This document shows positions 41,475-50,621 of a stretch of 64,000 nucleotides of DNA, piece after piece. Below the pieces are notes generated by a model. That model was not told the DNA's origin and searched no databases. It was given only the letters and a program-made list of their open reading frames with translations. Every line of letters begins with the position of its first letter. Position 1 is the first letter of the stretch. The stretch covers positions 3,466,230 to 3,530,229 of the forward strand of contig CP085689.1 in NCBI GenBank assembly GCA_020683205.1, given 5' to 3'. The DNA comes from Lentisphaerae bacterium WC36. GTDB lineage: Bacteria; Verrucomicrobiota; Lentisphaeria; Victivallales; SZUA-371. The position numbers were made by a program, and so were the translations under genes.

Positions 41475-41672
41475 ATGGAATATTTAGGAATTGGACTGGT
41501 TTATTTGTCGTTTTGCTTAGTGATAATCTTTGCAATCAAATATGATTATGAAATAACTTTAATAATTTTTATTTTATTGGTGCTTTTTTATGATCCAAAA
41601 ACAAAATCTAAAATGCTTACAGCACATAAAGAGAATAAAACAACAAAGCAATGTCTTGAGGTGGGAAAATGA
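41475..41672 (+). CDS. Small membrane protein
   Basis: 65 aa from the ATG at 41475, preceded by GGGAGGTAATAATT; two hydrophobic segments (YLGIGLVYLSFCLVIIFAI; ITLIIFILLVLFY) and a charged tail. The upstream in-frame start at 41448 lies inside the previous gene and lacks a site. Unknown. Confidence 0.6.
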   Translation: MEYLGIGLVYLSFCLVIIFAIKYDYEITLIIFILLVLFYDPKTKSKMLTAHKENKTTKQCLEVGK

Positions 41673-42034
41673 GTTATTTAATCGTAGGTATTGTGGTAGG
41701 TTTTTTTAGTGGCATTTGGGTATCAATGGCGTATAAGGTTGAAAAAAAGCGGAATGAAGATATTAATTTTAGCTATTTGTTGACTCCAAAAACTAATGCA
41801 GAAGATAATCTAAAACTTTGTATTAATTGCGTGCATTATTTCAAAGAAGATGCAGTGCAAGGACATTGCAATCGCTACTCGGATGATATTAGTTTAATTG
41901 ACGGTTCGGCAATTCTAAATCGTCCGCCGTGCGGCTTAGAAAGAAGCAGTGAATATGAAGCTCATTGCGGGAAGGATGGAAGATTTTATCAAGCTAGAAA
42001 AGGGGAACGTCGATGGCTAAAACCAAACCTTTAA
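41669..42034 (+). CDS. Membrane-anchored Cys-rich phage protein
   Basis: 121 aa: N-terminal membrane helix (LIVGIVVGFFSGIWVSMAY) then a soluble part with CINCVHYFKEDAVQGHCNRY and CGLERSSEYEAHCG, resembling small phage proteins with a possible metal site. Overlaps both neighbours by a few codons (4 bp upstream; 22 bp with the recombinase gene). Confidence 0.6.
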   Translation: MSYLIVGIVVGFFSGIWVSMAYKVEKKRNEDINFSYLLTPKTNAEDNLKLCINCVHYFKEDAVQGHCNRYSDDISLIDGSAILNRPPCGLERSSEYEAHCGKDGRFYQARKGERRWLKPNL

Positions 42035-42660
42035 AAGAAAATGAATTAATATTGACTTTAAATAAGTTTAAAGATAAAGGGCGGGATAGCTTGATGTATT
42101 GTGCATTGGGGGCGACTATGACCGCTTTAGGAGCAAGAATTGAAGAAGCTTTACAACTTAAACGGGGGGCGTTTCTTGATAAAGACGGGAATTTTAGAAA
42201 CAAAGTTAAGCGTCCGATATTAAAGAAAAGGCGTAATCAGAATGTCGAAATAGATTTTTATAGTGAGATTTGGGGACAGTTCATCAAGCCATGGTTAGAT
42301 TTTCAACGGCGAGAATATGGATCGTTTAGAAGTGAAAGTTACATTTTTTGTTATCAATTTAATAGAGCTCCGCTTCATAGAACGACCGCATGGAAAAACT
42401 TTAATAAAATTTATAAAGAACTGAAATTAGAGTATTCACATGGCAATCATGGATTTAGAAAAGCATTTGGAGTAATGAACTTTAATTATTGGGTCGATTT
42501 TTACAACGGTGATACACTCAAAGCCGCACGGCAAGTGCAAAAGTTATTTAAGCATGGCACGTTAGAAACTACGTTAGCATATTTAGATTTAGACAATGAC
42601 AATCCACAGGATTCGTTAAAGGACGCTTTTAACTTCTTAATAGAGGGGCAACAATATTAG
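42013..42660 (+). CDS. Small tyrosine recombinase-like protein (second phage recombinase)
   Basis: 215 aa catalytic-domain-only tyrosine recombinase: Arg in ALGARIEEALQLK (about 38), HGFRKAF (about 141) and Tyr in TTLAYLDLDND. No arm-binding or full core-binding domain is present, so it is unlikely to be the lysogenic integrase (that role fits 29898-31022). It may resolve phage DNA dimers or act in recombination. It ends the early/replication gene string. Confidence 0.7.
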   Translation: MAKTKPLKENELILTLNKFKDKGRDSLMYCALGATMTALGARIEEALQLKRGAFLDKDGNFRNKVKRPILKKRRNQNVEIDFYSEIWGQFIKPWLDFQRREYGSFRSESYIFCYQFNRAPLHRTTAWKNFNKIYKELKLEYSHGNHGFRKAFGVMNFNYWVDFYNGDTLKAARQVQKLFKHGTLETTLAYLDLDNDNPQDSLKDAFNFLIEGQQY

Positions 42661-42794
42661 AAAACGTAGATTTGAAAAGATTTTTAATATTAAATAGTGT
42701 TAACAAGTAGCCATTAAATATAAAGATTATCAAATAAAATCAAACAACATTTAATAGCTATTGAATAAATTTAAACAATATTAAAGAGAATATT

Positions 42795-43022
42795 ATGGAA
42801 AAAGGCACAAAACACACAAAATACCAAGCTTTTGTTGGAAAGGAAATCAACCCAAGAAAAACTTATAATTTAGAAGCTGCTGAAGATGCAACAGGAATAA
42901 AAAAAGCCGCTCTTAGGCGAGCTGTTAAAAATAAAGAATTAAGAGGGCGTAAGTGTGGGAAATGTTGGAAATTTACAGGTAAAGCAATATTAGACTACAT
43001 AGAGGGTAAAAATGTTAGATAG
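42795..43022 (+). CDS. Small HTH DNA-binding protein
   Basis: 75 aa; NLEAAEDATGIKKAALRRAVKNKELRGRKCGKCWKFTGKAILDYIEG is an excisionase/MerR-like HTH. It follows a 134-bp AT-rich gap and precedes another HTH protein, so the pair may control late gene expression or packaging. Confidence 0.6.
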   Translation: MEKGTKHTKYQAFVGKEINPRKTYNLEAAEDATGIKKAALRRAVKNKELRGRKCGKCWKFTGKAILDYIEGKNVR

Positions 43023-43039
43023 CAAGGAGATTTAAATAA

Positions 43040-43399
43040 ATGATTAAGCAATATAATGAAGATAAATATTATTCAATGCCAACCACTCCAGCTCATGAAG
43101 TGGACGAAACAACCGAATGTATGCAATTAGTCATTGATACTATCAAGAAGCGACAGGCTAGAAACTTTCTACAGCAAGGAGTTATGCAACGAATTTTAAT
43201 AGACCTTGAAGAAATTAGAAAGAAATCTAAAGAAGCTTACGAGTCTATATTTTATGCATTAACGCTTTATCCCGCTTCTTATTCTGATATCGGACGCAAA
43301 CGCAATGTTAGTAAAGTTGCGATTTTTAAAACATTGAAGTTTTATGCAAAGAAATATGATTGGATTGCTGATATTGTTAAGACAATGAGAAATGATTAA
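43040..43399 (+). CDS. HTH protein, possible late regulator
   Basis: 119 aa. C-terminal HTH-like segment (ASYSDIGRKRNVSKVAIFKTLKFYAKKY) and N-terminal helical part. AAGGAG precedes the ATG. It lies immediately before the terminator-rich gap that separates early from late genes, the usual place for late activators or small packaging proteins; the role is inferred from position. Confidence 0.55.
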   Translation: MIKQYNEDKYYSMPTTPAHEVDETTECMQLVIDTIKKRQARNFLQQGVMQRILIDLEEIRKKSKEAYESIFYALTLYPASYSDIGRKRNVSKVAIFKTLKFYAKKYDWIADIVKTMRND

Positions 43400-43407
43400 T
43401 TTAGCTG

Positions 43408-43430
43408 TTTGGGTTAACCGTTAACCCAAA
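43408..43430. promoter_or_regulatory. Perfect palindrome built on GTTAAC
   Basis: TTTGGGTTAAC and GTTAACCCAAA flank a single C. The centre is too short for a good hairpin, so a dimeric DNA-binding site is more likely. The same GGTTAAC core recurs before several late genes. Confidence 0.5.
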
Positions 43431-43472
43431 AAGATAAAATTACTTTAAAAAACTTTAAAATTTATTACTTCT

Positions 43473-43516
43473 AAGCTCAAAGTTATTAATGATAGCCGTT
43501 AACTTTGGGCTTTTTT
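43473..43516 (+). terminator. Intrinsic terminator of the early operon
   Basis: AAGCTCAAAGTTA (43473) pairs over 13 bp with TAACTTTGGGCTT (43500), followed by six T. Confidence 0.85.
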
Positions 43517-43595
43517 GACCCTAAGACGGTAAAAGATAGGCATTAGTGAAGTTTATTAACCCCAAAGTAAAAAGGTACTCCCTAGAAATTTTCCC

Positions 43596-43627
43596 AACCG
43601 CCCGAGGTTTCGACCCTCGCGGTTTTT
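43596..43627 (+). terminator. Second intrinsic terminator
   Basis: AACCG-CC-CGAGG (43596) pairs with CCTCG-CGGTT (43615), with a two-base bulge, followed by TTTTT. The rest of the 350-bp gap (43400-43748) is AT-rich with no gene. Confidence 0.75.
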
Positions 43628-43748
43628 GCGAATTTTTGCTGGGTTAATATTAGGGGTTAATAATTTGAAGACAAAAAATCATAAACATAGTTTATGGCTG
43701 GGGTAATTAGTGAGGTTAATGTTAATTTTTCATAATGGAACATAAAAA

Positions 43749-44264
43749 ATGGCAGAAGTTTTCACAATTAAAGATATTTCCGAAAAACATGGAATTTCCA
43801 AAAAGAATATTACTAAGCACTGCAATAAAGGGCGGTTTATTCTTGAAGATATTGAATACATTGCAAAAAATATTGCCAAGCCAAACGCTAAACGGGCTAA
43901 GTGGCAGATAGCAATTTTTGAACCTGAATTAAAAAATAATACTACTGCAAACGCTGAAAATTTAGAGCTTGACGAATTTAAGCCACGAGATATTAAAGAA
44001 AAGCATATTGCGGTGAAAATTGAGAAAGATGCAGCACATAAAGAAAAATTAGAACAAGAAATTAAAGAAAATAAGATTCGGCAGTTTCAGGAATATTTAG
44101 AAATTGAGAAAGACGCAATGTTGCAGGCTGGGGCACCAGTTAAAGAATTTATACGGGAAAATATCACCGACGCTGAAATTTTAGAAGAATGGAATTTGAC
44201 ATGGGAAACATTTTTAAACGACGTTTACACGAAGTTATCAAATCACATAGCGAACGAATTATAA
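43749..44264 (+). CDS. Terminase small subunit-like protein
   Basis: 171 aa. N-terminal HTH (FTIKDISEKHGISKKNITKHCNKGRF) and a long charged helical C-terminus, resembling Nu1-type small terminase subunits. It sits directly before the GpA-type large subunit, overlapping it. It would bind phage DNA to start packaging. Confidence 0.7.
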   Translation: MAEVFTIKDISEKHGISKKNITKHCNKGRFILEDIEYIAKNIAKPNAKRAKWQIAIFEPELKNNTTANAENLELDEFKPRDIKEKHIAVKIEKDAAHKEKLEQEIKENKIRQFQEYLEIEKDAMLQAGAPVKEFIRENITDAEILEEWNLTWETFLNDVYTKLSNHIANEL

Positions 44265-46168
44265 ACGCTTCACGGCTACGCAAAAAGTTAAAACCGACCG
44301 TATGGGCTGAAAAGTTTATAAATTTTCGTTATGTGCATTCGGCACGGGCTAAAAAGTTGGATTTAAACTTGACGCCATATTTGCGGGATGTGATAGACGC
44401 ATGGGATTTTAAGGGCACACGGCGGGAAATTACTGTTTGTGCACCTGAGCAAACGGGAAAAACTTTAGCGTGGTTGATTGGGTTGTTATGGACGTTTGTT
44501 TTTGAGCCCTGTTTAAGTTTGGTTTGTTATGAAAGTGACGACAAAGCAGAAGAAATTAACACGGGTAAATTTATGCCATTAATGCAGGCAATACCTGAAT
44601 TAGCGGCAGAGTTGAGCGTTCCCAAGTCCAAACGAAAAGACCGCTATAAATTTTCTAATTTAACCAGTCTTTTTCAAGGATCAGGTAAGCGAATTAGTTC
44701 AGTTTCAGCACGGGTGGCGGTTGGTGACGAAATAGACGACTGGCAGGAACACGAGGGCGAAGTTGATAATTTAGACGATATAAGAAAGCGTAACCGTAGC
44801 TTTGCGGATTCGTTACTCGCTAAGGTTTGTACGGTCAAAGGTTCAGATGTTGACGATAAGAACGGCGGAGTTAAAGGTTCTAAAATTTGGGCTGAATTTA
44901 AAAACTCAAGCCGTGGCTATTGGTTTTTACGCTGCCAAAAATGCGGCAAATTAACGATTAAAAGTTGCGACATTCACCACCTTAATTTTAAACGTAACAA
45001 AGATAAAAATTTAGTAATTGGTTCATGTCGTTTAGTTTGCCCAGAGTGTAAACATTCGCACGTTGAAGCAGATAAATTTCAAATGAACCAGCAAGGAGCT
45101 TATATTCATGAAGAGCCTAACAAGTTGCAAGGCAAAGAGCCACATTACGGTTTTCAATGGGGGGCGTTGGCGTCCTGTTGGGAGTCTTTAAGCTGGGAAG
45201 TTATCGCAAAAGCTCAAATAAAGGCAGGAAAAAGCGGACGATTAAAAGATCAGCTTTATTTTGATAACTCAATTCGTGGGCTACCATTTAAAATGCGGTC
45301 AATGAGTAATACTAACCGCCATGAATTACTCAAGCATTGCACTAGTAAACAATTATCAACAGAAAACATTGAGGCGGTTTTTGTTACCGTTGATACGCAG
45401 GACTACGGGTGGAAATGGGAAGTAAGGGCGTTAGGCGTTGACTCATGCCGCTATCAAATTGCTTATGGGTTCAGTGAATATTTAGAGCTTGACGACGATT
45501 TAAGGCAGGCAATTAATGAAAAACGCCGCCTTGAAGCAAGGGTTAAGAATATCGTATTTAGTGAAGTTGTGACAGTGCAGGACGTTTTAGAGCGTGAATA
45601 TTACGGCGTACAGCCTATTTTAATGCTTATTGATAGTGGCGGGCATCGTAAATATGAGGTTTATACTTTTGTTGCAAAACATGAGCGGGTTTATGCTTAC
45701 AAGGGAGATAATAAAATTCGTAATGACTGGAAGTTTAGCGAAACTCAAGACAAATTAATAATTGTGCGAGAAAAAGAATATAAATCACAATTACTCTATT
45801 TGTTATATCAATACAATAATACCGAAAAATTTTACTGGTATTTTGTCGATGATAACAAAATAACGAGTAATTACCTTGACGAATTAGCCGCTATGCAACC
45901 CGATTTAAAACGAGGCAATGAGGGGCGACAATATGAAAATTATATTCATTGTGGAATGCATGATTATTTCGATACGAGTAAGATGTATTTAGCTCTTGAA
46001 GCGATTGCTATAAGTGAATTGCCTTTTGATAACTTTGAGCAAGGTAAGGCGGAAATTCTTAATTTAGACGATGACGAACCAACGCCCGAAAATCAAGAAC
46101 AACCGCCCGTTAATAACTCCAGTATGCCAACTTTTACTGAAAGCTGGAGTAGTGGTTGGAAGTTTTAA
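44189..46168 (+). CDS. Phage terminase large subunit, GpA family
   Basis: About 659 aa of the lambda GpA/terminase_GpA type: Walker A APEQTGKT (85-92), ASARVAVGDEIDDW-like Walker B region (about 170-180), zinc-finger-like CQKCGK and CPECKH (about 250-295) and a C-terminal nuclease domain with VTVDTQDYG and MLIDSGG. It cuts and translocates DNA into proheads. The overlap with the small subunit (76 bp) is long; ATG 44201 is an alternative start. Confidence 0.92.
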   Translation: MEFDMGNIFKRRLHEVIKSHSERIINASRLRKKLKPTVWAEKFINFRYVHSARAKKLDLNLTPYLRDVIDAWDFKGTRREITVCAPEQTGKTLAWLIGLLWTFVFEPCLSLVCYESDDKAEEINTGKFMPLMQAIPELAAELSVPKSKRKDRYKFSNLTSLFQGSGKRISSVSARVAVGDEIDDWQEHEGEVDNLDDIRKRNRSFADSLLAKVCTVKGSDVDDKNGGVKGSKIWAEFKNSSRGYWFLRCQKCGKLTIKSCDIHHLNFKRNKDKNLVIGSCRLVCPECKHSHVEADKFQMNQQGAYIHEEPNKLQGKEPHYGFQWGALASCWESLSWEVIAKAQIKAGKSGRLKDQLYFDNSIRGLPFKMRSMSNTNRHELLKHCTSKQLSTENIEAVFVTVDTQDYGWKWEVRALGVDSCRYQIAYGFSEYLELDDDLRQAINEKRRLEARVKNIVFSEVVTVQDVLEREYYGVQPILMLIDSGGHRKYEVYTFVAKHERVYAYKGDNKIRNDWKFSETQDKLIIVREKEYKSQLLYLLYQYNNTEKFYWYFVDDNKITSNYLDELAAMQPDLKRGNEGRQYENYIHCGMHDYFDTSKMYLALEAIAISELPFDNFEQGKAEILNLDDDEPTPENQEQPPVNNSSMPTFTESWSSGWKF

Positions 46169-46172
46169 GCTA

Positions 46173-46227
46173 GTTAACACCTCCAGTAATTATTAAAGAA
46201 TAAAAATAATAATTACTGGAGTTTTTT
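46173..46227 (+). terminator. Terminator hairpin that contains the Shine-Dalgarno of the next gene
   Basis: CTCCAGTAATTATT (46181) pairs perfectly over 14 bp with AATAATTACTGGAG (46208), followed by six T and then the ATG at 46228. The GGAG at 46218-46221 is both stem and the only ribosome binding site. GTTAAC lies just upstream (46173). Confidence 0.8.
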
Positions 46228-46803
46228 ATGTTAAAATTATTTCCTGATAAAATTGTGGCTGGGTGCGATTGTGTACATACAGTCGCCGTTGCTGATTATT
46301 CAAGCAATGATTACACCGCCGAATTAGTAATAAAGGTTGCTAATTTATCCCCAGTTCGCATTGTTTCAAATGAACAGAATTTAAATGAATTTGAATTTAA
46401 TATTACTAGCGAACTATTACAACAATCGTCAATTAATACTATCGCAGCAGCTCAATTTTTTGTCACAAATAAAAAAAGTAATTTACGTTCTTTTATTGGT
46501 AGCGGTCAAGTTTCAATTATTCCCGATTTAAAGAGTGTTGATGCTGATTTTGATTGTCGTAGCCATAATAGAAAAGTTTTAGATTCAATAAATGCCGTTC
46601 TTGAGGACAGAGCAACCGAGAGCGAAAGCGAGCTTGAAGTTGGCGGAGCTGTTCCACGAAAAATTAAAAGTCTTTCACATACTGAACTTTATAAATTCAA
46701 ACAAATTTATGAGGATCGTTGTTATTATGAAGAATTAGCCGAGTATGAAGCAAGCGGCGGAACCGTGCGGGATTACACCGTTGTGAGGTTTGGCAAATGT
46801 TAG
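46228..46803 (+). CDS. Phage head-region protein, possible gpW-like joiner
   Basis: 191 aa. The C-terminal 85 residues (CRSHNRKVLDSINAVLEDRATESE...YKFKQIYEDRCYYEELAEYEASGG) resemble small head-completion proteins of the gpW type; the N-terminal 105 residues are a beta-rich domain. Located between terminase and portal as gpW is in lambda-like heads. Translation would require opening of the hairpin upstream. Ends overlapping the portal start. Confidence 0.6.
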   Translation: MLKLFPDKIVAGCDCVHTVAVADYSSNDYTAELVIKVANLSPVRIVSNEQNLNEFEFNITSELLQQSSINTIAAAQFFVTNKKSNLRSFIGSGQVSIIPDLKSVDADFDCRSHNRKVLDSINAVLEDRATESESELEVGGAVPRKIKSLSHTELYKFKQIYEDRCYYEELAEYEASGGTVRDYTVVRFGKC

Positions 46804-48299
46804 GATTAAGATACTTTACAAATTTGATAAAAACTAGCTTTAACCGTTCATTCAACGGGGCAAGAACAGACGGTTATAATAGTGACTGGATTGTTAGTCC
46901 AATTCGTGATAATGAACAGTTAAAAAAAGATTTAAAAATGTTAATAGTTCGTAGTCGTGATTTATCTAAAAATAACAGTGATTATATAAAATATTTATTA
47001 ATGAGAGAAGTTAATATTATTGGTGCAACTGGTATTAAATTACGAATGAATGTAACTAAAAATAATGGTAATTCTGATTATAAAAAAAGTGAATTAATTG
47101 AACTTCACTGGATTAAATGGGGGAAAAAACGCAATAAATATTGTTCTCATGACGGTTTATTGAGTTGGTTAGAACTTCAAGTTTTAGCCGACCGCACGTT
47201 AGCAGTTGACGGGGATAGTTTCTTTTTAATTCATGAGGGAGCCAATAACCCATATTTATTTAAATTGCAACCAATTGACAGTTTAGACGTTGATATTGAA
47301 TTGAATGTATCTGCTAATTACAATCAAAATCAAATTATTATGGGTATTGAGTTTGACTCTAACGATAAAGTTGTGGCGTATCATCTCAAGAAAAATAACG
47401 AAAACAACCGTTTAGGCGATTATAATTTTGTAACGACTCACAATAGAATACCAGCTGAACGCATGATACATATTTATCAAAAACGTTTTGCGGGGCAAGT
47501 GCGAGGTTTTCCATTAGCAAGCGGGGCAATTCTTGATATTAACATGGCTGACGGCTATAAAAAGGTTGCATTAGTTGGAGCAAGAGCGGCGGCGTGTCAA
47601 TTAGGCGTTTGGGAAGATTCGGGAAGCGGGGCGAGTTCAAGCAAGCTAGGCAACTTAAAAAATAATAAAAATTTCAGTCAACCAACAGTTCGGGAAATGG
47701 TTCCAGGGCAAATTATCGACGCACCAGCGGGAAAAACTTTTAAGGCTCACAATCCAACCCAGCCAGTAGCGAATTTCCCGCATTTTATGAAAGCTATTCA
47801 ACGTTCAATAGCAAACGGCGTTGGAATGCTCTACAATGCGTTATTTAATGATTATGAGGGGGTTAATTTTTCCAGTCTAAGAGCGGGGGCGATTAGTGAA
47901 CGTGATAACTGGATGATGTGCCAACAATTTTTAATTGAAAATTTTCACGAGATTGTTTTTGCAAAATGGTTAAAATATTTCTTACTTAGTGGTCAAACAA
48001 ATTTACAGCTTAGAAATTATGAACGGCTGTTAGCTGATAACTGGCAACCTAGGCGGTGGGTATGGGTTGATCCTGTAAAAGACGCTAACGCCAACCGCTT
48101 AAAATTAGAGATGAACTTAACCAGTCGTCAACGTCTTTGTAGCGAATTAGGCGTTGATTTTTTCGAGGTAGCGGACGAATTAGCACGAGAAAATTTATAC
48201 TTGCAAAATAAAGGGTTAACGCCTGACGCAATAGATGAGAAGACGGTGTCTATAATAGAGGAGCTTATTAAAGATGAGCAAAAAGAAGAAGAAAAATAA
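46797..48299 (+). CDS. Phage portal protein, lambda gpB family
   Basis: 500 aa: lambda-type portal features such as ARTDGYNSDW, SRDLSKNNSDYIKYLL, DGDSFFLIHE, ERMIHIYQKRFAGQVRG, GVGMLYNALFNDYEGVNFSSLRAG and W-rich C-terminal WQPRRWVWVDPVKDANA. It forms the dodecameric DNA entry channel. Overlaps the protease-capsid gene by 26 bp. Confidence 0.93.
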   Translation: MLGLRYFTNLIKTSFNRSFNGARTDGYNSDWIVSPIRDNEQLKKDLKMLIVRSRDLSKNNSDYIKYLLMREVNIIGATGIKLRMNVTKNNGNSDYKKSELIELHWIKWGKKRNKYCSHDGLLSWLELQVLADRTLAVDGDSFFLIHEGANNPYLFKLQPIDSLDVDIELNVSANYNQNQIIMGIEFDSNDKVVAYHLKKNNENNRLGDYNFVTTHNRIPAERMIHIYQKRFAGQVRGFPLASGAILDINMADGYKKVALVGARAAACQLGVWEDSGSGASSSKLGNLKNNKNFSQPTVREMVPGQIIDAPAGKTFKAHNPTQPVANFPHFMKAIQRSIANGVGMLYNALFNDYEGVNFSSLRAGAISERDNWMMCQQFLIENFHEIVFAKWLKYFLLSGQTNLQLRNYERLLADNWQPRRWVWVDPVKDANANRLKLEMNLTSRQRLCSELGVDFFEVADELARENLYLQNKGLTPDAIDEKTVSIIEELIKDEQKEEEK

Positions 48300-50280
48300 A
48301 TTATTAATTCAAAATTATTTCCGCAATTACACTGCGGACGTTAGCAATGCTAGTGGCGTTGACGCTGACGAATTGAAGTTAACAATTTCGATTTCTAGCG
48401 AATTTGCGGTGCGTCGTTATGATTTTTACAATGATGAATATTTCGACGAAGTTTTAAGTCACGATCCAGCGGACGTTGATTTAAGTCGTGCGGCAAACGG
48501 GGCTAGTTTTCGTGATGAACATTACGGCGATCAAATCGGGGTGTTAGCTAATCCAGTAATTAGAGATAAAAAATTGTACGTCGATGTTATTTTTTCAAAA
48601 AATAATGAACGAGCAGTAACAATTTATAAGGACATGGTGGATAATATCCGCCGCAATGTTTCAATTCGTCCTGAGTATACAGGACAAGGGCGACAAATTG
48701 GAACTAATGACGCAGGCGAAAAAATTATTGCGTTTCCGTGGCGATTAATCCACGCCGCAGTAGTAGCCGACCCCGCCGACCCTGATGTTGGAGTAAACCG
48801 TAATAACGATAATAACAATTTTAAACAATTAACATATCAAAACAGTTCGGAGGATCACCAAATGAACAAAGAATTACGAGCAAAATTAATCGCTTTAGGT
48901 ATGGATAGAAACGCAACAGATGCCGAAGCTCAAGCATTTTTAGTCTTGCCTGAAACTCAAACAAAATTAATGCGTAGTTTTGAACCTAAAGAAAAACCAA
49001 AAACAGAACCAGTTCGTAGCACTTCAAGTGCGGAAGGCGAGAAGAACCGTATTTTAGAAATTCAAGAGATTGCTAGAAGCTTTGAAGTTGAGAATAAAAA
49101 AGTTAATCACGCAATCGAAAACGGCATTAATGTAGACACATTCCGTGCAAACGTTATGAAACAATTAATTGACCGTAATAAGTTAGAGCCTGTTTCAAGT
49201 AAAAAAGCCGACCCAAATATCGGGATGGGTAGTAATGATTTGCGTAATTATTCAGTTTTAAAAGTATTGCGAGCAAAAATGGAAGGTACTCCACTAACAG
49301 GCTTGGAGTTAGAATGTGCTCAAGCAGTAGCTAAACAACGTGGAAAAGCCGCAGAGGGTTTTTACATTCCTTATGATGTTTTAGCAGACTCAAGTATTAA
49401 TATGCGTGCTGTTAACAATATGCGTAGTATGAGTGTTGGCAGTGGTCACACTTTAGTTAATACAGATATGCAGTACGGAAGTTTTATTGATGTTTTACGT
49501 AATGCAATGGTTATTGGTCAATTAGGTGTGCAGTTTTTAACTGGTTTGGTTGGAGATGTTGCAATTCCAAAGAAAACTGGAACAGCTCAATACTTCTTTA
49601 CTGGCGAGGGTGAGGAAGTAAATGAAAGTAATTTAACATTTAGTCAAATTGGTTTGAGTCCTAAGCATTGTGGAACATTTATTGAATTTAGCAAAAAATT
49701 ATTAATGCAATCGGGAATGGATACAGAAAGTTTAATTCGTGCCGATTTAGCAGAGTGTATGGCGTTAGCTATTCAAGATATGATTATTTTCGGAGATTCG
49801 ACTAAAAAACAGCCTAAAGGGATTTTAAATAATTCAGAGGTTACTAAATTATCTTTTGATAATGATTTATTGAAATATGATGGAGTTATTGATCTTGAAA
49901 CAAAAGTTGCAGACGCAAATGCTGCTACTGGTCGATTAGCGTATTTAACTAATACTTTAGTCCGTGGCGATTTAAAGAAAACTTTTATTAATGATAATAG
50001 CGACAAATCATTATGGACTAAAGATAACAAGCTTAATGGATATGATGCAGTTGTAACAAATAGCGTGCCACGCAATTTGGGTACTAATACTGATTTATCG
50101 GCAATTATTTATGGCGATTGGAGCCAAGTTTTAGTTGGTATGTGGAGCGGATTAGATTTAAATGTCAATCCGTACAGTAAAGATATTCAAGGAATTATTC
50201 GTATTGTTGCGGGTATGGATTTTGACTTAGCAATTCGCCGTAAAGATGCTTTTGCATATGCTCACGTTGCAACAGCGTAA
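48274..50280 (+). CDS. Fused prohead protease and HK97-fold major capsid protein
   Basis: 668 aa. The N-terminal about 190 residues look like a prohead protease (SISSEFAVRRYDF, RRNVSIRPEY, HAAVVADPADPDVGVNR). A helical scaffold-like delta region (about 195-310) leads to an HK97 capsid domain (about 320-668) with GQLGVQFLTGLVGDVAIPKKTGTAQ, FSKKLLMQSGMDTESLIRADL and FGDSTKKQPKGILNN. In many phages these are separate genes; here one polyprotein would self-cleave during maturation. Confidence 0.88.
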   Translation: MSKKKKKNKLLIQNYFRNYTADVSNASGVDADELKLTISISSEFAVRRYDFYNDEYFDEVLSHDPADVDLSRAANGASFRDEHYGDQIGVLANPVIRDKKLYVDVIFSKNNERAVTIYKDMVDNIRRNVSIRPEYTGQGRQIGTNDAGEKIIAFPWRLIHAAVVADPADPDVGVNRNNDNNNFKQLTYQNSSEDHQMNKELRAKLIALGMDRNATDAEAQAFLVLPETQTKLMRSFEPKEKPKTEPVRSTSSAEGEKNRILEIQEIARSFEVENKKVNHAIENGINVDTFRANVMKQLIDRNKLEPVSSKKADPNIGMGSNDLRNYSVLKVLRAKMEGTPLTGLELECAQAVAKQRGKAAEGFYIPYDVLADSSINMRAVNNMRSMSVGSGHTLVNTDMQYGSFIDVLRNAMVIGQLGVQFLTGLVGDVAIPKKTGTAQYFFTGEGEEVNESNLTFSQIGLSPKHCGTFIEFSKKLLMQSGMDTESLIRADLAECMALAIQDMIIFGDSTKKQPKGILNNSEVTKLSFDNDLLKYDGVIDLETKVADANAATGRLAYLTNTLVRGDLKKTFINDNSDKSLWTKDNKLNGYDAVVTNSVPRNLGTNTDLSAIIYGDWSQVLVGMWSGLDLNVNPYSKDIQGIIRIVAGMDFDLAIRRKDAFAYAHVATA

Positions 50281-50294
50281 GAGGTTTGTTAACT

Positions 50295-50621
50295 ATGGCA
50301 GATTTTGACAAATTGAATGCAAAAGTTTTAAAAGCATTAGGTCAAGATATTTTTATTGATGATGTTAAATTTTGTGCAATTGTCGAACTGCCAACAAATA
50401 ATTTAAGGCTCGGTAAAGGAGAAATAACCATTACCGAGCCCGCTATTATTTTAAGCAGTAGCGACGCCAAAAAAGTAGCAGAAGATAGTGTTATTAAAAT
50501 TTATAAAATTGACTATTTAACGGGCAAACATTACCCCGACGGTATGGGAATGACAAAAGTTATGCTAACTGAAAACGATTCAAATAATAACGAAATAGGC
50601 GAAAGATATGGGTATCAGTAA
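50295..50621 (+). CDS. Head-tail joining-type protein
   Basis: 108 aa from the ATG at 50295 with GAGG 10 nt before (an upstream TTG is less likely). Compact beta-rich protein (IFIDDVKFCAIVELPTNNLRLGKGEITITEP...VIKIYKIDYLTGKHYPDG), in size, position and style like lambda gpFII/stopper proteins that connect head to tail. Confidence 0.7.
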   Translation: MADFDKLNAKVLKALGQDIFIDDVKFCAIVELPTNNLRLGKGEITITEPAIILSSSDAKKVAEDSVIKIYKIDYLTGKHYPDGMGMTKVMLTENDSNNNEIGERYGYQ

